Shown here: one piece after another, positions 18,440 to 27,654 of the stretch
Layout of the letters: every line of letters begins with the position of its first letter
Numbering within the stretch: the stretch's first letter is position 1
Assembly (NCBI GenBank): GCA_965219935.1
Contig: CBDCOU010000003.1
Span: forward strand, 2,108,001 to 2,172,000
Source: Bin34 sp965219935
Lineage (GTDB): Bacteria > Chloroflexota > Anaerolineae > Caldilineales > Caldilineaceae
Length of the DNA stretch: 64,000 nucleotides
Direction of reading: 5' to 3'
Made by a program: the position numbers and the translations under genes
Notes under the pieces: model-generated
Databases searched by the model: none
What the model was told of the DNA's origin: nothing
The model's input: only the letters and a program-made list of their open reading frames with translations

Positions 18440-18787
18440 TTGACACGTTGCGCCAGATTTGTTGTTGCAGTCTGATTGGGAAGTTCAGCACGATTCACTG
18501 CACGGGTGCCATGTTGCACTCGTGTAGCCCGCGCAGGTGGAAGCTGTCCTTCTGGAAGGTGTGTCGCATAGGTACAGACAGTTCCCAATGCCCCGGTTTC
18601 CACCGGTAGATTGGCGAAATAGTTGTGGTGCACTAAGCGAGTTTTGTGGTTGTTGTAGCCCGTATTCTCAGCCTGAACTTGGATCAGGCTGTGCAGGCTG
18701 GGCCACTGTTGGATCCCGGTCTGACGCCAGCACCACGGGAGGCCAAAGTCACAATGCATCCTCTACGCTTCCTATCCGATGTCTGTA
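18440..18787. other. Gene-poor stretch with a decayed protein-like remnant
   Basis: On the minus strand, broken frames give NHKTRLVHHNYFANLPVE, FHLRGLHECNMAPV and LNFPIRLQQQIWRN, which look like real protein segments, possibly of a transposase, but I cannot place the family. No intact gene or RNA is visible. Confidence 0.35.
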
Positions 18788-20761
18788 TCAGGCATACAGG
18801 GGCAGCCATACACTCATTTGCCCTGAGTGCCGATTGTTCCAAGTGAAGTAGGGGATCAAGGTAAGCGGTAGGGACGACGGACCCACATCCTCCATCTCGG
18901 TGTAAAGGGGACCGGCAACCGCCGGCACATGCAATCCCTGTCCCCGAAGGACAACCGTGTCCCCCAAGGGACCCTGTTCGCGGTGTGGGGTGAAGTCAGT
19001 AGTCCGTGTCACATACAGACCGGTGATGTCATCAATGCCCAGCAAATCGGCTGTCTCTGCGCAATACACCATGGGACCCCGTGCAAACGCCACCTGATTA
19101 CGGACCTCTTCCACCTTGGGGTGAGCCTGGAGGCAACGTACCCTCAGGGGCAACTGAAGTTCGACGCGGTCGCCCACCTGCCACTGGCGCTCGATGCGAC
19201 AGTAGGTACCGGGTTCCGCCTGCGGACCCGGTGCGCCATTGACGGTGACCGAGGCACCGCGGGCCCAGGCCGGAATGCGTAGCATCAGGGAGAAGGGCGA
19301 CGCGGACACCTCCGTTATCTCCAGCCCTACCGTCCCATCCCAGGGATATTGAGTGTCCTGCCGCAGACCCACCGTCCGGCCATCACCCAGATCCGCACGG
19401 ACTTCACTGGCACCGTAGAGGTTTACCCACAATTCCCCGGCAGCCCGGCCGTAGGCCCATTCATGCAACGAGGACAGAGTGCGCAGCACGTTGGGAGGAC
19501 AGCAGTAGCAGTGGAAGTCGGCCCAGCGCTCCGTGTAATCCTGGCTCAGCAACACGTGTTCTTCTCCGTACCAACGCAGCGGGTTGGTGTAGCAGAAGCG
19601 CAGACCGTCCAGGCTCATCCCGGACAGCATGCTGTTGTACAGCACCAGTTCCATGTTGTCCGCATACTGGACTTCGCCCGTCAGGCGCAGCATGCGCAGG
19701 GACCACATGGCTTGGGCAATGTTGGCGCACGTTTCGTTGTAGGCGGTGGCGTTGGGCAGGTGGTATTCCAGGCCATAAGCCTCATGCACATCACTCCGGC
19801 GGGGTGCAGGCGTGGCCAGTTGGCCGTTGGCGGATCCGCGCGCCTTAAAGAGTTCGGGACGCTGGGACGTGCCGTGGTGTAGAGCCGCCGTCCCGCCGGT
19901 CACGTAGCTCTTGGTTTCCACGACGTTGCACCAAATCCGGGTCAGCGCGTCCTGCAGAACCGGATCGGAGCGTTCCGCCAGCACATCGGCGGCCCCGCTG
20001 TACAGGTACGCAGAGGTTACGGCATGCCCCACCGCCGTGGTTTCCTGCCGCAGGGGCATGTAGCTCTGATTGAGATCGGAGCCGCCCTCCTGCGATCCCC
20101 GCATGTCCACGAACACCTCCGCCAACTCCAGGTACCGGGTATCGCCGGTGGCACGGTAGAGATCGACACAGCCCATGATTTGGGAGGGGTTGAACCCAAA
20201 ATGGGCCAGGGCCGGAGGGCGCGGGACAAACACCTCGTACAGGTAGTCACCCAGCTTGCGGGCCACCGCCAGAAAGGTGTCGGAACCAGTGACACGATGG
20301 TGTGTCACAGCGGCGGTCAGCAGGTGCCCCATGTTGTAGAGCTCGTGGTCATGCAGGTCCGTCCAGCGTTCCTTGTCGGTCAGCTGGATTTGGGTGCTGA
20401 TGTACCCATCCTCCTCCTGTGCCGCGGCGATGTTCGCGATGTGGGTTTCCAGCGTGGCGCGGGTCTGCTCATCCCGGGTAAAGGCATAGACGTGGGTGAG
20501 GGCTTCCAGCCACTTGTAGCAGTCGCCGTCACTCCACTTGGTGCCCTCGTGCGCACCGGTCTGCTGCCCTGCCGCCTTGGGAAAATTGTGCAGGGAGGCA
20601 CCATGGGGCGTTGTGTTCAGAATCTCTTCCATGGCATCGAGGGCACTGTCGCGGCAGAGCGCGAAACGTTCGCCCCAGAAGCCTTCGCGCCATTGGGCCT
20701 GTCCGGTGGACAGGGGATGAAACCTGAGACGGGGACTGTCGTGCATGCCGGAGTGTTCCAT
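18788..20761 (-). CDS. GH127 beta-L-arabinofuranosidase (DUF1680)
   Basis: 657 residues, typical for GH127. The (alpha/alpha)6 barrel carries the Zn-thiolate catalytic centre seen in HypBA1: Y341-NETC gives E343 and C345, and FHCYCC gives C420 and C421, with C420 or C421 the expected nucleophile. Flanking family marks are HDHELYNMGHL and GLEYHLPNATAYNETC. A C-terminal beta-sandwich (LMLRIPAWARG, FARGPMVYCAE) is present. No signal peptide is seen, so it probably acts inside the cell on imported arabino-oligosaccharides. It is the last gene of the ABC sugar transporter operon; the permease gene ends 63 bases upstream. ATG 20761 has no clear ribosome site. Confidence 0.93.
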   Translation of the reverse strand: MEHSGMHDSPRLRFHPLSTGQAQWREGFWGERFALCRDSALDAMEEILNTTPHGASLHNFPKAAGQQTGAHEGTKWSDGDCYKWLEALTHVYAFTRDEQTRATLETHIANIAAAQEEDGYISTQIQLTDKERWTDLHDHELYNMGHLLTAAVTHHRVTGSDTFLAVARKLGDYLYEVFVPRPPALAHFGFNPSQIMGCVDLYRATGDTRYLELAEVFVDMRGSQEGGSDLNQSYMPLRQETTAVGHAVTSAYLYSGAADVLAERSDPVLQDALTRIWCNVVETKSYVTGGTAALHHGTSQRPELFKARGSANGQLATPAPRRSDVHEAYGLEYHLPNATAYNETCANIAQAMWSLRMLRLTGEVQYADNMELVLYNSMLSGMSLDGLRFCYTNPLRWYGEEHVLLSQDYTERWADFHCYCCPPNVLRTLSSLHEWAYGRAAGELWVNLYGASEVRADLGDGRTVGLRQDTQYPWDGTVGLEITEVSASPFSLMLRIPAWARGASVTVNGAPGPQAEPGTYCRIERQWQVGDRVELQLPLRVRCLQAHPKVEEVRNQVAFARGPMVYCAETADLLGIDDITGLYVTRTTDFTPHREQGPLGDTVVLRGQGLHVPAVAGPLYTEMEDVGPSSLPLTLIPYFTWNNRHSGQMSVWLPLYA

Positions 20762-20824
20762 TGGACCGAGTGAAAGGATGGACAGGACGGGAACAGGCGA
20801 GTGAGGAGGCGCTGGTGCCAGGGA

Positions 20825-21709
20825 TCACTTGAATCCCTGGTAGACAACCCCCTGAATGAAGATGCGCTGGGCGAAGAAGAAGACCAGGATTACCGGCAGC
20901 ATCACCACCAGCGACGCAGCCATGAGGTAGTGCCAGTCGGTGCCATAGTTGCCCTGGAAGAACCTGAGGCCCAGTGCCAGCGTGAACTTGTCCTTGTCAA
21001 AGAGGTAGATGAGCGGATAGAAGAAGTCGTTCCAGTGGAACTGAAACGAGAAAATCGCCACCGCGGCCAAGGCCGGCTTGGACAGGGGCAGAAGGATGCG
21101 CAGGAACACCCCGAACTTGGAGCAGCCATCGATGGTGGCGGCATCGTCCAGTTCGAAGGGCAGCGTCATGTAGAACTGACGCAGCAGAAACACGAAGAAG
21201 GGCACGGCGAAGAAGGACGGCACGATCAGCGGGTAGAACGTGTCCTTCCAGCCAAACACCCGCGTGAACAGAATAAAAGTGGGAATCAACGTGACCTGCC
21301 GGGGCAGCATCATGGTGGCCAGTACCACGATGAAGAGAGTGTTGCGGGCCGCCCAGCGCAGGCGCGCGAAGGAGTAGGCCACCACGGCCGACGACACTAG
21401 TTCACCGGCCACCGACAGGACGGTGATGATCACCGTGTTGAGCAGGAAAATCTCAAAGGGCAGCAGGGTCAGCGCTTCCACATAGTTGCGCCAGAGAAAC
21501 TGTTCCGGGATCCATTCGGGTGGGAAGCGGAACACCTGCGAACGGGTTTTCAGGGATGTGGACAGCATCCACACCAGCGGGGCCAGGATGAAGGCACTGC
21601 CAGTGAACAGCACACCGTAGGCCACGATGCGGTGGATCAGTTGGGTGCGCCGTTTGCCCAGGCCCGTGGACGCGGGGGCTGCTACGGCCATGGGATCCGC
21701 CGTACTCAT
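20825..21709 (-). CDS. ABC sugar transporter permease (MalG/UgpE type)
   Basis: 294 residues with six predicted membrane helices and the EAA loop ELDDAATIDGCSKFGVFLRILLPL near residue 190. C-terminus FIQGVVYQGFK is typical of the CUT1 class. ATG 21709 is preferred over longer frames because it overlaps the upstream permease stop as ATGA. It forms a heterodimeric channel with the 21706-22611 product. No ATPase is encoded here; CUT1 systems often share an MsmK-like ATPase encoded elsewhere. Confidence 0.94.
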   Translation of the reverse strand: MSTADPMAVAAPASTGLGKRRTQLIHRIVAYGVLFTGSAFILAPLVWMLSTSLKTRSQVFRFPPEWIPEQFLWRNYVEALTLLPFEIFLLNTVIITVLSVAGELVSSAVVAYSFARLRWAARNTLFIVVLATMMLPRQVTLIPTFILFTRVFGWKDTFYPLIVPSFFAVPFFVFLLRQFYMTLPFELDDAATIDGCSKFGVFLRILLPLSKPALAAVAIFSFQFHWNDFFYPLIYLFDKDKFTLALGLRFFQGNYGTDWHYLMAASLVVMLPVILVFFFAQRIFIQGVVYQGFK

Positions 21710-22611
21710 GTTCGCTGCGTCTCGGCCTCGTAGTACACCCAGGCCGAAGCCGTACGGAAGAGGAGCAGGGTCAGGGCCAGGATGCACAGGAACAGGATCC
21801 AGGCCAACACCGAGGCATACCCCATGTTGCGGTATTCGAACGCCTGGCGGTACAGGTACAACATATAGAAGAGGGAGGCGTTGCTTGGGCCGCCATCGGT
21901 CATGATGAAGGCTTGGGTGAAAATCTGCATCGAGGAGATAACGCCCATGATGAGCTGGAAGAAGATGACCGGACTCAGCATGGGCAGGGTGATGTGCCAG
22001 ATCCGACGGGCAGGCGTGGCACCGTCGATCTCGGCCGCCTCATACAGATCGGTGGGGATGCCCTGCAAGCCTGCAAGATAGATGACCATGCCGCCGCCGA
22101 CACCCCAAAGGCTCATGATGACGAAGGAAGGCAGGACCCACGTTCGGTTGCCCAGCCAGTTTGGGCCTTCGATGTTGAAATAGGACAGAAAGAGGTTCAG
22201 CAGCCCGAAGTCCGGCGAGAAGATCCAGCGCCACAGCATGGCCACCGCAACCCCCGCCAGGACGGCGGGAAGGTAGTAGACGGTCCGGATCACGGACTGG
22301 CCCCAGATTTTGGCGTTCAGCAACATGGCCAGGATCACGCCCAGCACCAGATGCAGCGGGATCGCCATGAGCGAGTAGAAGAGGGTGATCCGCAGCGAAT
22401 GCAGGGATAGGGGATCATCCACAAAGAACTCGTGGTAGTTGCCCCAGCCGACAAACAGGGCCGGCGAAATGAGATCCCAGTCGTACAGCGACAGGCCAAG
22501 GGACGCGATCATCGGTCCCAGGGTGAAAGCCAGAAAACCGAGCAGCCAGGGCGAGGCCATGACCCAGCCCAGTATGGCTTCCCGGCGGCGGAAGGTCAGA
22601 CCGCTCAGCAT
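21706..22611 (-). CDS. ABC sugar transporter permease (MalF/UgpA type)
   Basis: About 301 residues, six membrane helices (WVMASPWLLGFLAFTLGPMI is the first) and the EAA motif DLYEAAEIDGATPARRIW. CUT1 family partner of the next gene, with which it overlaps by four bases. ATG 22611 is used; a TTG two codons upstream is possible. Ribosome site not obvious. Confidence 0.94.
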   Translation of the reverse strand: MLSGLTFRRREAILGWVMASPWLLGFLAFTLGPMIASLGLSLYDWDLISPALFVGWGNYHEFFVDDPLSLHSLRITLFYSLMAIPLHLVLGVILAMLLNAKIWGQSVIRTVYYLPAVLAGVAVAMLWRWIFSPDFGLLNLFLSYFNIEGPNWLGNRTWVLPSFVIMSLWGVGGGMVIYLAGLQGIPTDLYEAAEIDGATPARRIWHITLPMLSPVIFFQLIMGVISSMQIFTQAFIMTDGGPSNASLFYMLYLYRQAFEYRNMGYASVLAWILFLCILALTLLLFRTASAWVYYEAETQRT

Positions 22612-22652
22612 AACCAAAGAGAATTCGTCCCGTCAGTCGGAGCAGGACGCTG

Positions 22653-22708
22653 TTGTATCCCCGGCACGCTGCCGGGACAACACGCCTCCAGGCCGCAGCA
22701 CTGGAGGC
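22653..22708 (-). promoter_or_regulatory. Two hairpins between binding-protein and permease genes
   Basis: CCCGGCA (22660-22666), CGC, TGCCGGG (22670-22676) is a perfect hairpin. GCCTCCAG (22684-22691) with CTGGAGGC (22701-22708) is another. Such stem-loops after the binding-protein gene of sugar ABC operons commonly reduce downstream expression by attenuation or protect upstream mRNA, giving more binding protein than permease. No U-run follows either. Confidence 0.6.
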
Positions 22709-22741
22709 ATGTCACATCGGAGACGGAAGGCCGTAGGGGCG

Positions 22742-24079
22742 CTACCGCCACTGGCCTTCCTTGATTAGCGGATCAACCGCGGCCTTGATCCGGTCCGCCA
22801 CGACCTTGGCATCCCGCTCCTCGCCATTGAGCAGCAGATCGACCTCGGCCTGCATGGTGCGCGACACCTCGTTGTAGTTGGTGAGCACCGGGTCCGGAGC
22901 CACAAAGTTGCGCACCGCGTCCACCATCACCTGCTTGTTGTTGGGAGGACGGGTGTCGGTCAGGAAGTACGCCTGCTGCGCGGACAGGGTCGTGCCCTGC
23001 AAACCGCCGTCCTGGATGATCTTTTCCATGGCGGGGCCATTGAAGTATTTCAGCAGGTTCCAGGCACAGTCCGGGACCTGGGTGGTCTTGGGAATCACCA
23101 GGGGGAAGTAGTACACGTAGTTGGCCCGTCCGCCAGGACCACTGGGATAGTGACCCAGCGTGACCTCATAGTCAACATCGTGGAAGTTGGGGAACGACCA
23201 GCTGCCGTTGTTGATGATGGCCAGGCGGCCGGTGTGCATCAGTTCGACGGCACCCAGGTCCTGCATGACATCGAAGCGCGGGGCGAACCCGTACTTGTGG
23301 ATCAGGTCGGCGTAAAACTGCAGGCCTTCCACGGCACCGGGTTCATTCAGGGTGCACTCGGTGGGATAGAACGGATCGTCCACCAACTGGCCACCGAAGA
23401 TGCGCACCCAGATTTGCCAGATGACGCTCCAGCCCGTCACCTGATAGGCGTACTGGGTGGTGTCGCCGTTGGCATCGCGTTGGGTCACGGCCTCGCACAT
23501 GTTGAAGAAGTCGTCCACGGTCCAACCGGGATCGTCCCACTGGTTGGTGGGTACCTGCGCGCCGGCCTCCTCAATCATGTCCTGGTTGCAGAACATGGCT
23601 ACGGAGGCCACGTTGTCCGGCATGCCATAGATGCCTCCATCGTGGGTGTAGGACTCGATGGCCAATTCTGGAAATTCGTTCAGGTCATAGGAGTCGCGGT
23701 CCACATAGGGCTTCAGGTCAAGCAACAGATCCTTGCTGAGGAACTCCGGCAGGTCGGCGATGCGGATGATGAAGAGATCCGGCGGATCATTGGCGGCCAG
23801 CCCGGCATAGAGCTTCTCACTGTAGCCGGCATTCCACCCCCCGGGCACAGAGGTGAAGTTGAGCGTGCAGCCCGGATAGGCTTCGTCGAAGGGAGCCAGG
23901 GCTTCTTCCCGGATCCCAATCAGGGGTGGACCATCCCAGAAGAAGACTGTAACTTCCTGGGAGTCGGCTTCCATTCCGGTTTCGGGGACTACTGCCGTAC
24001 AGGACGCCAGGGCCAAACCGGCTCCGGCCATACCCGACACCTTAAGGAAATCCCTTCGGGACACTTGTACCGATTTCAT
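22742..24079 (-). CDS. ABC sugar-binding lipoprotein (family 1)
   Basis: 445 residues. The N-terminus has a Tat motif (SRRDFLKVSG) and lipobox (LASC), so it is exported folded and lipid-anchored. EVTVFFWDGPP opens the first lobe; ADLPEFLSKDLLLDLKPYVD, then YGMPDN and DVMQDLGAVELMHTGRLA fit the SBP family 1 profile. ATG 24079 was chosen for its GGAGG six bases upstream and its direct Tat signal. First gene of the operon; it captures the sugar delivered to the permeases and finally to the GH127 enzyme. Arabino-oligosaccharide is inferred from that enzyme. Confidence 0.94.
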   Translation of the reverse strand: MKSVQVSRRDFLKVSGMAGAGLALASCTAVVPETGMEADSQEVTVFFWDGPPLIGIREEALAPFDEAYPGCTLNFTSVPGGWNAGYSEKLYAGLAANDPPDLFIIRIADLPEFLSKDLLLDLKPYVDRDSYDLNEFPELAIESYTHDGGIYGMPDNVASVAMFCNQDMIEEAGAQVPTNQWDDPGWTVDDFFNMCEAVTQRDANGDTTQYAYQVTGWSVIWQIWVRIFGGQLVDDPFYPTECTLNEPGAVEGLQFYADLIHKYGFAPRFDVMQDLGAVELMHTGRLAIINNGSWSFPNFHDVDYEVTLGHYPSGPGGRANYVYYFPLVIPKTTQVPDCAWNLLKYFNGPAMEKIIQDGGLQGTTLSAQQAYFLTDTRPPNNKQVMVDAVRNFVAPDPVLTNYNEVSRTMQAEVDLLLNGEERDAKVVADRIKAAVDPLIKEGQWR

Positions 24080-24199
24080 TGAGGCCTCCAACTGGGTTTG
24101 ATGTCCGCCCCGGGTGTACTCTTGTCGTCATCGACAGAGAGGGCAGACCGAGTTGCGATCCTAGCATAGGGGATCCGGCTTGATTCCACCCGATGAGGG

Positions 24200-25260
24200 C
24201 ACTGTTTCAATCTCGTTGATATTGGTGGCGAGCCGTCATGGGCATCCTCTATACCCGCGGGGGTTCCCGATGCCACGGGCCAGCAGGCCCACAAAGTGGC
24301 GAGCGCCGGCTTCGGTCTTCAGCCCCCGCGTCAGCCGGCTCCGGAGCTTGTAGCGTCCAAACCAACCCTCCAGCCGGATGGTGGAGGCGGGGATGTCCGG
24401 ATGACGTTCGCTGCGCACGAGGTCGTGCCAGCGGACCACGAGATGCCACAGCAGCTGGCGTATCTCCGGGTCTAGGCGCACCCGTCTCTGGGCCACCGCC
24501 TGCCACAGGGCCAGCAGGCCCGGACCGACCGCCACCGGTCGTTCCCGGTCCAAGTGGGTCAGGGTATCCGAAGTCCAGGCCGCAGATGTGCTAGCCCACG
24601 GTGCACTGCATGTGTAGGGCGCACGGCTGCCGGTCCAACCCCGACGCGTCCAGGACCGGCCCGTAGACGGGGTCATCGTTGGTCGTCAAGCCCTGTGCGC
24701 CGCGCTGCGCCAGGACCGTAAACCAGCCGCCCCCGTCGAAACCGGGTCCGCTCAGGCGCAGGTCCAGCCGTTCACCCTTCGGCCCCAGGACCACGGCCAC
24801 GAGGCGCTCAGCACCACCGATGGACAGCCAGGTTTCGTCCACTTCCAGCCACACCGGCAGGGCCGCCTGCGGGTCGGGGATCCGGTCCGGGGCCACCGCC
24901 TGCACATCCTGCCACAGGGTGGCCGCGCCCATCCCGCAGTCCAGCAGGTCCCGGATGCGGACCAGCCCCCGCAAGCTGACGCTGTGCACGTACAGGGACG
25001 TCACCAACTCCCGGAAGGTATGTGGTCGATGGCAGTGCAAGGCCTGCCAGCGCTGCACCTGCAGCCGCCCCAAGACGACCGGGGGGCGGACATAGGTGCC
25101 GTCGGGGCCTCGGACAGGGCCCGTTGGCGCTCGAGGTCGGCGGGGGTTAGGACGTAGTCCACAATGAGGGGTCCTTTTTGGTTGTCGTCACAACACCATT
25201 GTAGGGACCCCTTGTCGTCTGTGCGCTCCCAACCAATATCGACGAGAGCGGAACTGTGCC
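24200..25260 (-). mobile_element. Copy 2 of unassigned DDE insertion sequence, frameshifted
   Basis: Bounded by inverted repeats of ~29 bases: left contains CTCGTTGATATTGGT, right (complement, 25231-25260) contains CTCGTCGATATTGGT. Three minus-strand frames make one transposase: N-terminus with CCDDNQKGPLIVDYVLTP; centre with VWLEVDETWLSIGG, VVLGPKGERLDLRLSGPGFD and TNDDPVYGPVLDASGLDRQ; C-terminus with IRLEGWFGRYKLRSRLTRGL, then KTEAGARHF. D...D...E spacing suggests a DDE enzyme, but I could not match it to a named IS family. Two frameshifts make this copy inactive. Confidence 0.75.
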
Positions 25261-25641
25261 AATTTAGATGCAATCGCCGCCCTTAGGGTTAGTCATGCAT
25301 ACGTCACGGTTACCACATGGTACGATCTCCATCACACACCATCCAAGGCACGGAGTTGGACATGAACGCCAAGAGAAAGATGTTGTCAGACTCAGGAATC
25401 CACTGGTCGTTGCGGGGCATGTAGGCTCTGCGATAGCACATAACCGGCAGGCACATCACCCGCATTCCAGCCACCGCCTGCGGTCCCATCGAAACCCCTC
25501 CTAGACGATTTGGCACGGTCGTCGGCATGAAGTAGCAACTCTGCCGTCTCACCGGCCCCGCTCCTGTTGCCGACGGGGGCTTTGTGGATTCGTTCCTGAA
25601 CGGCCTGCCGCGCATGTTGTGATGACCAAGGAGTGCAACAG
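25261..25641. other. Leader region upstream of three-gene operon
   Basis: 381 bases after the IS. No convincing gene. The promoter of the following operon should lie here; I see no clear -35/-10 pair. Confidence 0.4.
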
Positions 25642-26313
25642 ATGCCTTTGTACGAACAAGAGATAGTCAAAGTTGACCTAGTACTAGTCGGGGTAAGGCT
25701 TCTATCCGAATCCCAACAGGTGAATGCCTTCTCTGAATTAGCGGATGGAGAGGTGGTGTCGCCCAGCACCGGTCTAGTGAGTATGGAACAAAGGCCTATC
25801 GAGCCGGCTACACGCCTCGAATTGCCCAAGGCCCGGATTGTGCTGGCGAGCGATTCACAACAGTCATCCATTGAACAACTCTATCCAGATGAAGACGACC
25901 TGCCGCGTTTTGCCGATATCGTCACCCTAGCTTCACGCTGTTCTAACCTCGACAGTGCTTTGGTCGCGGTTCACGGATACAGCCTAGCGATGGCCTACAG
26001 GCAGGACTCCGGCATGGATGCTCTCAGGTATTTGGGTAAACACATGTTCGGGGAGGTTCCCTTCGCCGCCGAGGGATGGGACTCAGTGGGCGGCACAGGC
26101 AAGTGCATGTATGAATCTCCAGATGGCCACTGGGAGTTCTTCGTTGAGCCGCGCTTTCAAAAACGCGACACCGACAGGGTATTTCTTCACCTAAATCTAT
26201 ACAGAGGACAAGCAACAATTCCCAACCGGAAAGAAATCATTGAGATGCTGCAGCTCGTGTGGAAACAGGCGTATGATCTGGCGTTCCGCATAGACGAAGG
26301 GAGGATCGCATGA
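25642..26313 (+). CDS. Uncharacterised protein, gene 1 of ATGA-coupled trio
   Basis: 223 residues, alpha/beta, no membrane segment. VDLVLVGVRLLSESQQVNAFSEL, then RLELPKARIVLASDSQQSSIEQLYP and VHGYSLAMAYRQDSGMDALRYLG are the best-formed segments. I recall homologous open frames in other bacteria but no named domain or enzymatic motif. ATG 25642 has AAGGAG eight bases upstream. Its stop overlaps the next ATG as ATGA. Confidence 0.7.
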   Translation: MPLYEQEIVKVDLVLVGVRLLSESQQVNAFSELADGEVVSPSTGLVSMEQRPIEPATRLELPKARIVLASDSQQSSIEQLYPDEDDLPRFADIVTLASRCSNLDSALVAVHGYSLAMAYRQDSGMDALRYLGKHMFGEVPFAAEGWDSVGGTGKCMYESPDGHWEFFVEPRFQKRDTDRVFLHLNLYRGQATIPNRKEIIEMLQLVWKQAYDLAFRIDEGRIA

Positions 26314-27002
26314 GAACCATGACCATTGAATCAACCATGCACAAGCCACCATCGGAGAGGGTGAATACCAACGAGTTCGGGGTGAGAGTGATCGACATGG
26401 GCAACAACCCAATATGGGAGTACCTCCATCCATCACTAGCTCCTGAGGACGCTGTACTGAGCAGGTCGTTTGAGTACTACCAGGCCCTCAAGGCGATTAC
26501 CGATGTTGTGACACAAGTATTGTCCCGTGCCGAGTTTGCAACAGGCTTGCCTAGCACGTGGGAATTTCCTGTCGACACATCTCTTACCCCGCACACCAAC
26601 GAAAACCAGCTCCGCATACGTGAGCGTCTGGCCTCCTTCAAGAAGCTGGAGGATGGTTGGGCAGACGGGATGCAGCACCCTAAAAACTGGGGTGATGGTT
26701 TGGGGGAAGCACCATCACTGGAGGGTTTAGACTGGCTGGCTGGTCAGATGGAAGATTGCTACCGCAACGACCTTCCGCATCCGTATCTGTATCCCACGAC
26801 GGATGGTGGGGTGAAGATTGAGTGGTCCATAGGCCCCTTCGAGGCGGGGTTGAGGGTTGACCTGTCCATGAAAACAGGGAAATGGTTCTGCGTGAATATG
26901 GACATAGATTGGGTTCTTGAGAGGCACCTAGACCTCAATGATGCTATTGACTGGCAGTGGCTCGCGTCTGAACTACGGTGGTTGGGGAAAACGACAGCAT
27001 GA
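26310..27002 (+). CDS. Uncharacterised protein, gene 2 of ATGA-coupled trio
   Basis: 230 residues. The recognisable core is RERLASFKKLEDGWADGMQ followed by LEGLDWLAGQM, then YLYPTTDGGVKIEWSIGPFEAGLRVDL, a helical then beta-sheet layout I have seen in unannotated proteins found with a partner like gene 3. No known catalytic motif. GGGAGGATCGC precedes the ATG. Overlaps both neighbours by four bases. Confidence 0.7.
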   Translation: MRTMTIESTMHKPPSERVNTNEFGVRVIDMGNNPIWEYLHPSLAPEDAVLSRSFEYYQALKAITDVVTQVLSRAEFATGLPSTWEFPVDTSLTPHTNENQLRIRERLASFKKLEDGWADGMQHPKNWGDGLGEAPSLEGLDWLAGQMEDCYRNDLPHPYLYPTTDGGVKIEWSIGPFEAGLRVDLSMKTGKWFCVNMDIDWVLERHLDLNDAIDWQWLASELRWLGKTTA

Positions 27003-27403
27003 ATGGCAACACCTACTTGTGGCGTCAGATCCGACCAGCGTGGGTCAGTGATGACCGAGTAACCGCCGAAGCCTTCATACCGCTTCCCAAGGATGAAGGC
27101 TTCCTCTCTTTCTGCGATGGTGATCAAATCTCTGCCGAGCAAGCATGGGTACGCCACACTAAGAGGTATGCATCAAAGGGCGTGGTAGCCGTCACGGTGA
27201 ATGAATGCAGCCAGCTGGCAGTGCTTCCTGCTCCTGATCCGGTAGATGGCATGCCTGATCATGTCAGTGTGGACTTTAATGGTCTTACCAGTGATGCTTG
27301 TATTGAGTTCGTCGCGGCGAAACTGGCGCGGATTGCGAACGCAAGAGGTTGGCAGTACAACCCACAAGGTCTGCCGTCACTAGTGCCGAGTTCGTCTTGC
27401 TAG
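26999..27403 (+). CDS. Uncharacterised protein, gene 3 of ATGA-coupled trio
   Basis: 134 residues: YLWRQIRPAWVSDDRVTAEAF, then EQAWVRHTKRYASKGVVAVTV with EC and a DP...DHVSVDFN segment. These features match small unannotated proteins that regularly accompany gene 2-like partners. No motif for function. A GTG start at 26978 is in frame, but ATG 26999 gives the ATGA overlap with gene 2. A terminator-like hairpin lies 176 bases downstream. Confidence 0.7.
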   Translation: MNGNTYLWRQIRPAWVSDDRVTAEAFIPLPKDEGFLSFCDGDQISAEQAWVRHTKRYASKGVVAVTVNECSQLAVLPAPDPVDGMPDHVSVDFNGLTSDACIEFVAAKLARIANARGWQYNPQGLPSLVPSSSC

Positions 27404-27578
27404 AGTTCACTCTCTGCGAATCATTGACCATCGTCCCGGCTTACCATGAAGGATCTGCGCTTCACCCTGATCCTAGCGGCTATCTGATTGGCCGTGTCCT
27501 TCCTCATACTGGCTGGTCTCGCCGTCACCCGCATTCTCTAGATGGCGCTCCACTGATCGCCTGAATCCGCACTGGAGA

Positions 27579-27617
27579 AACACGAAGCCCCAGCTGTCAT
27601 GGCCGGGGCTTCGTGTT
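27579..27617 (+). terminator. Terminator-like hairpin after the trio operon
   Basis: Perfect 13-bp stem AACACGAAGCCCC (27579-27591) with GGGGCTTCGTGTT (27605-27617), 13-base loop. No strong T-run follows, so it may act in either direction or with Rho. Confidence 0.7.
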
Positions 27618-27654
27618 CAGACTGGGACACCTCGTGGAACGCTGGCATGACCTA

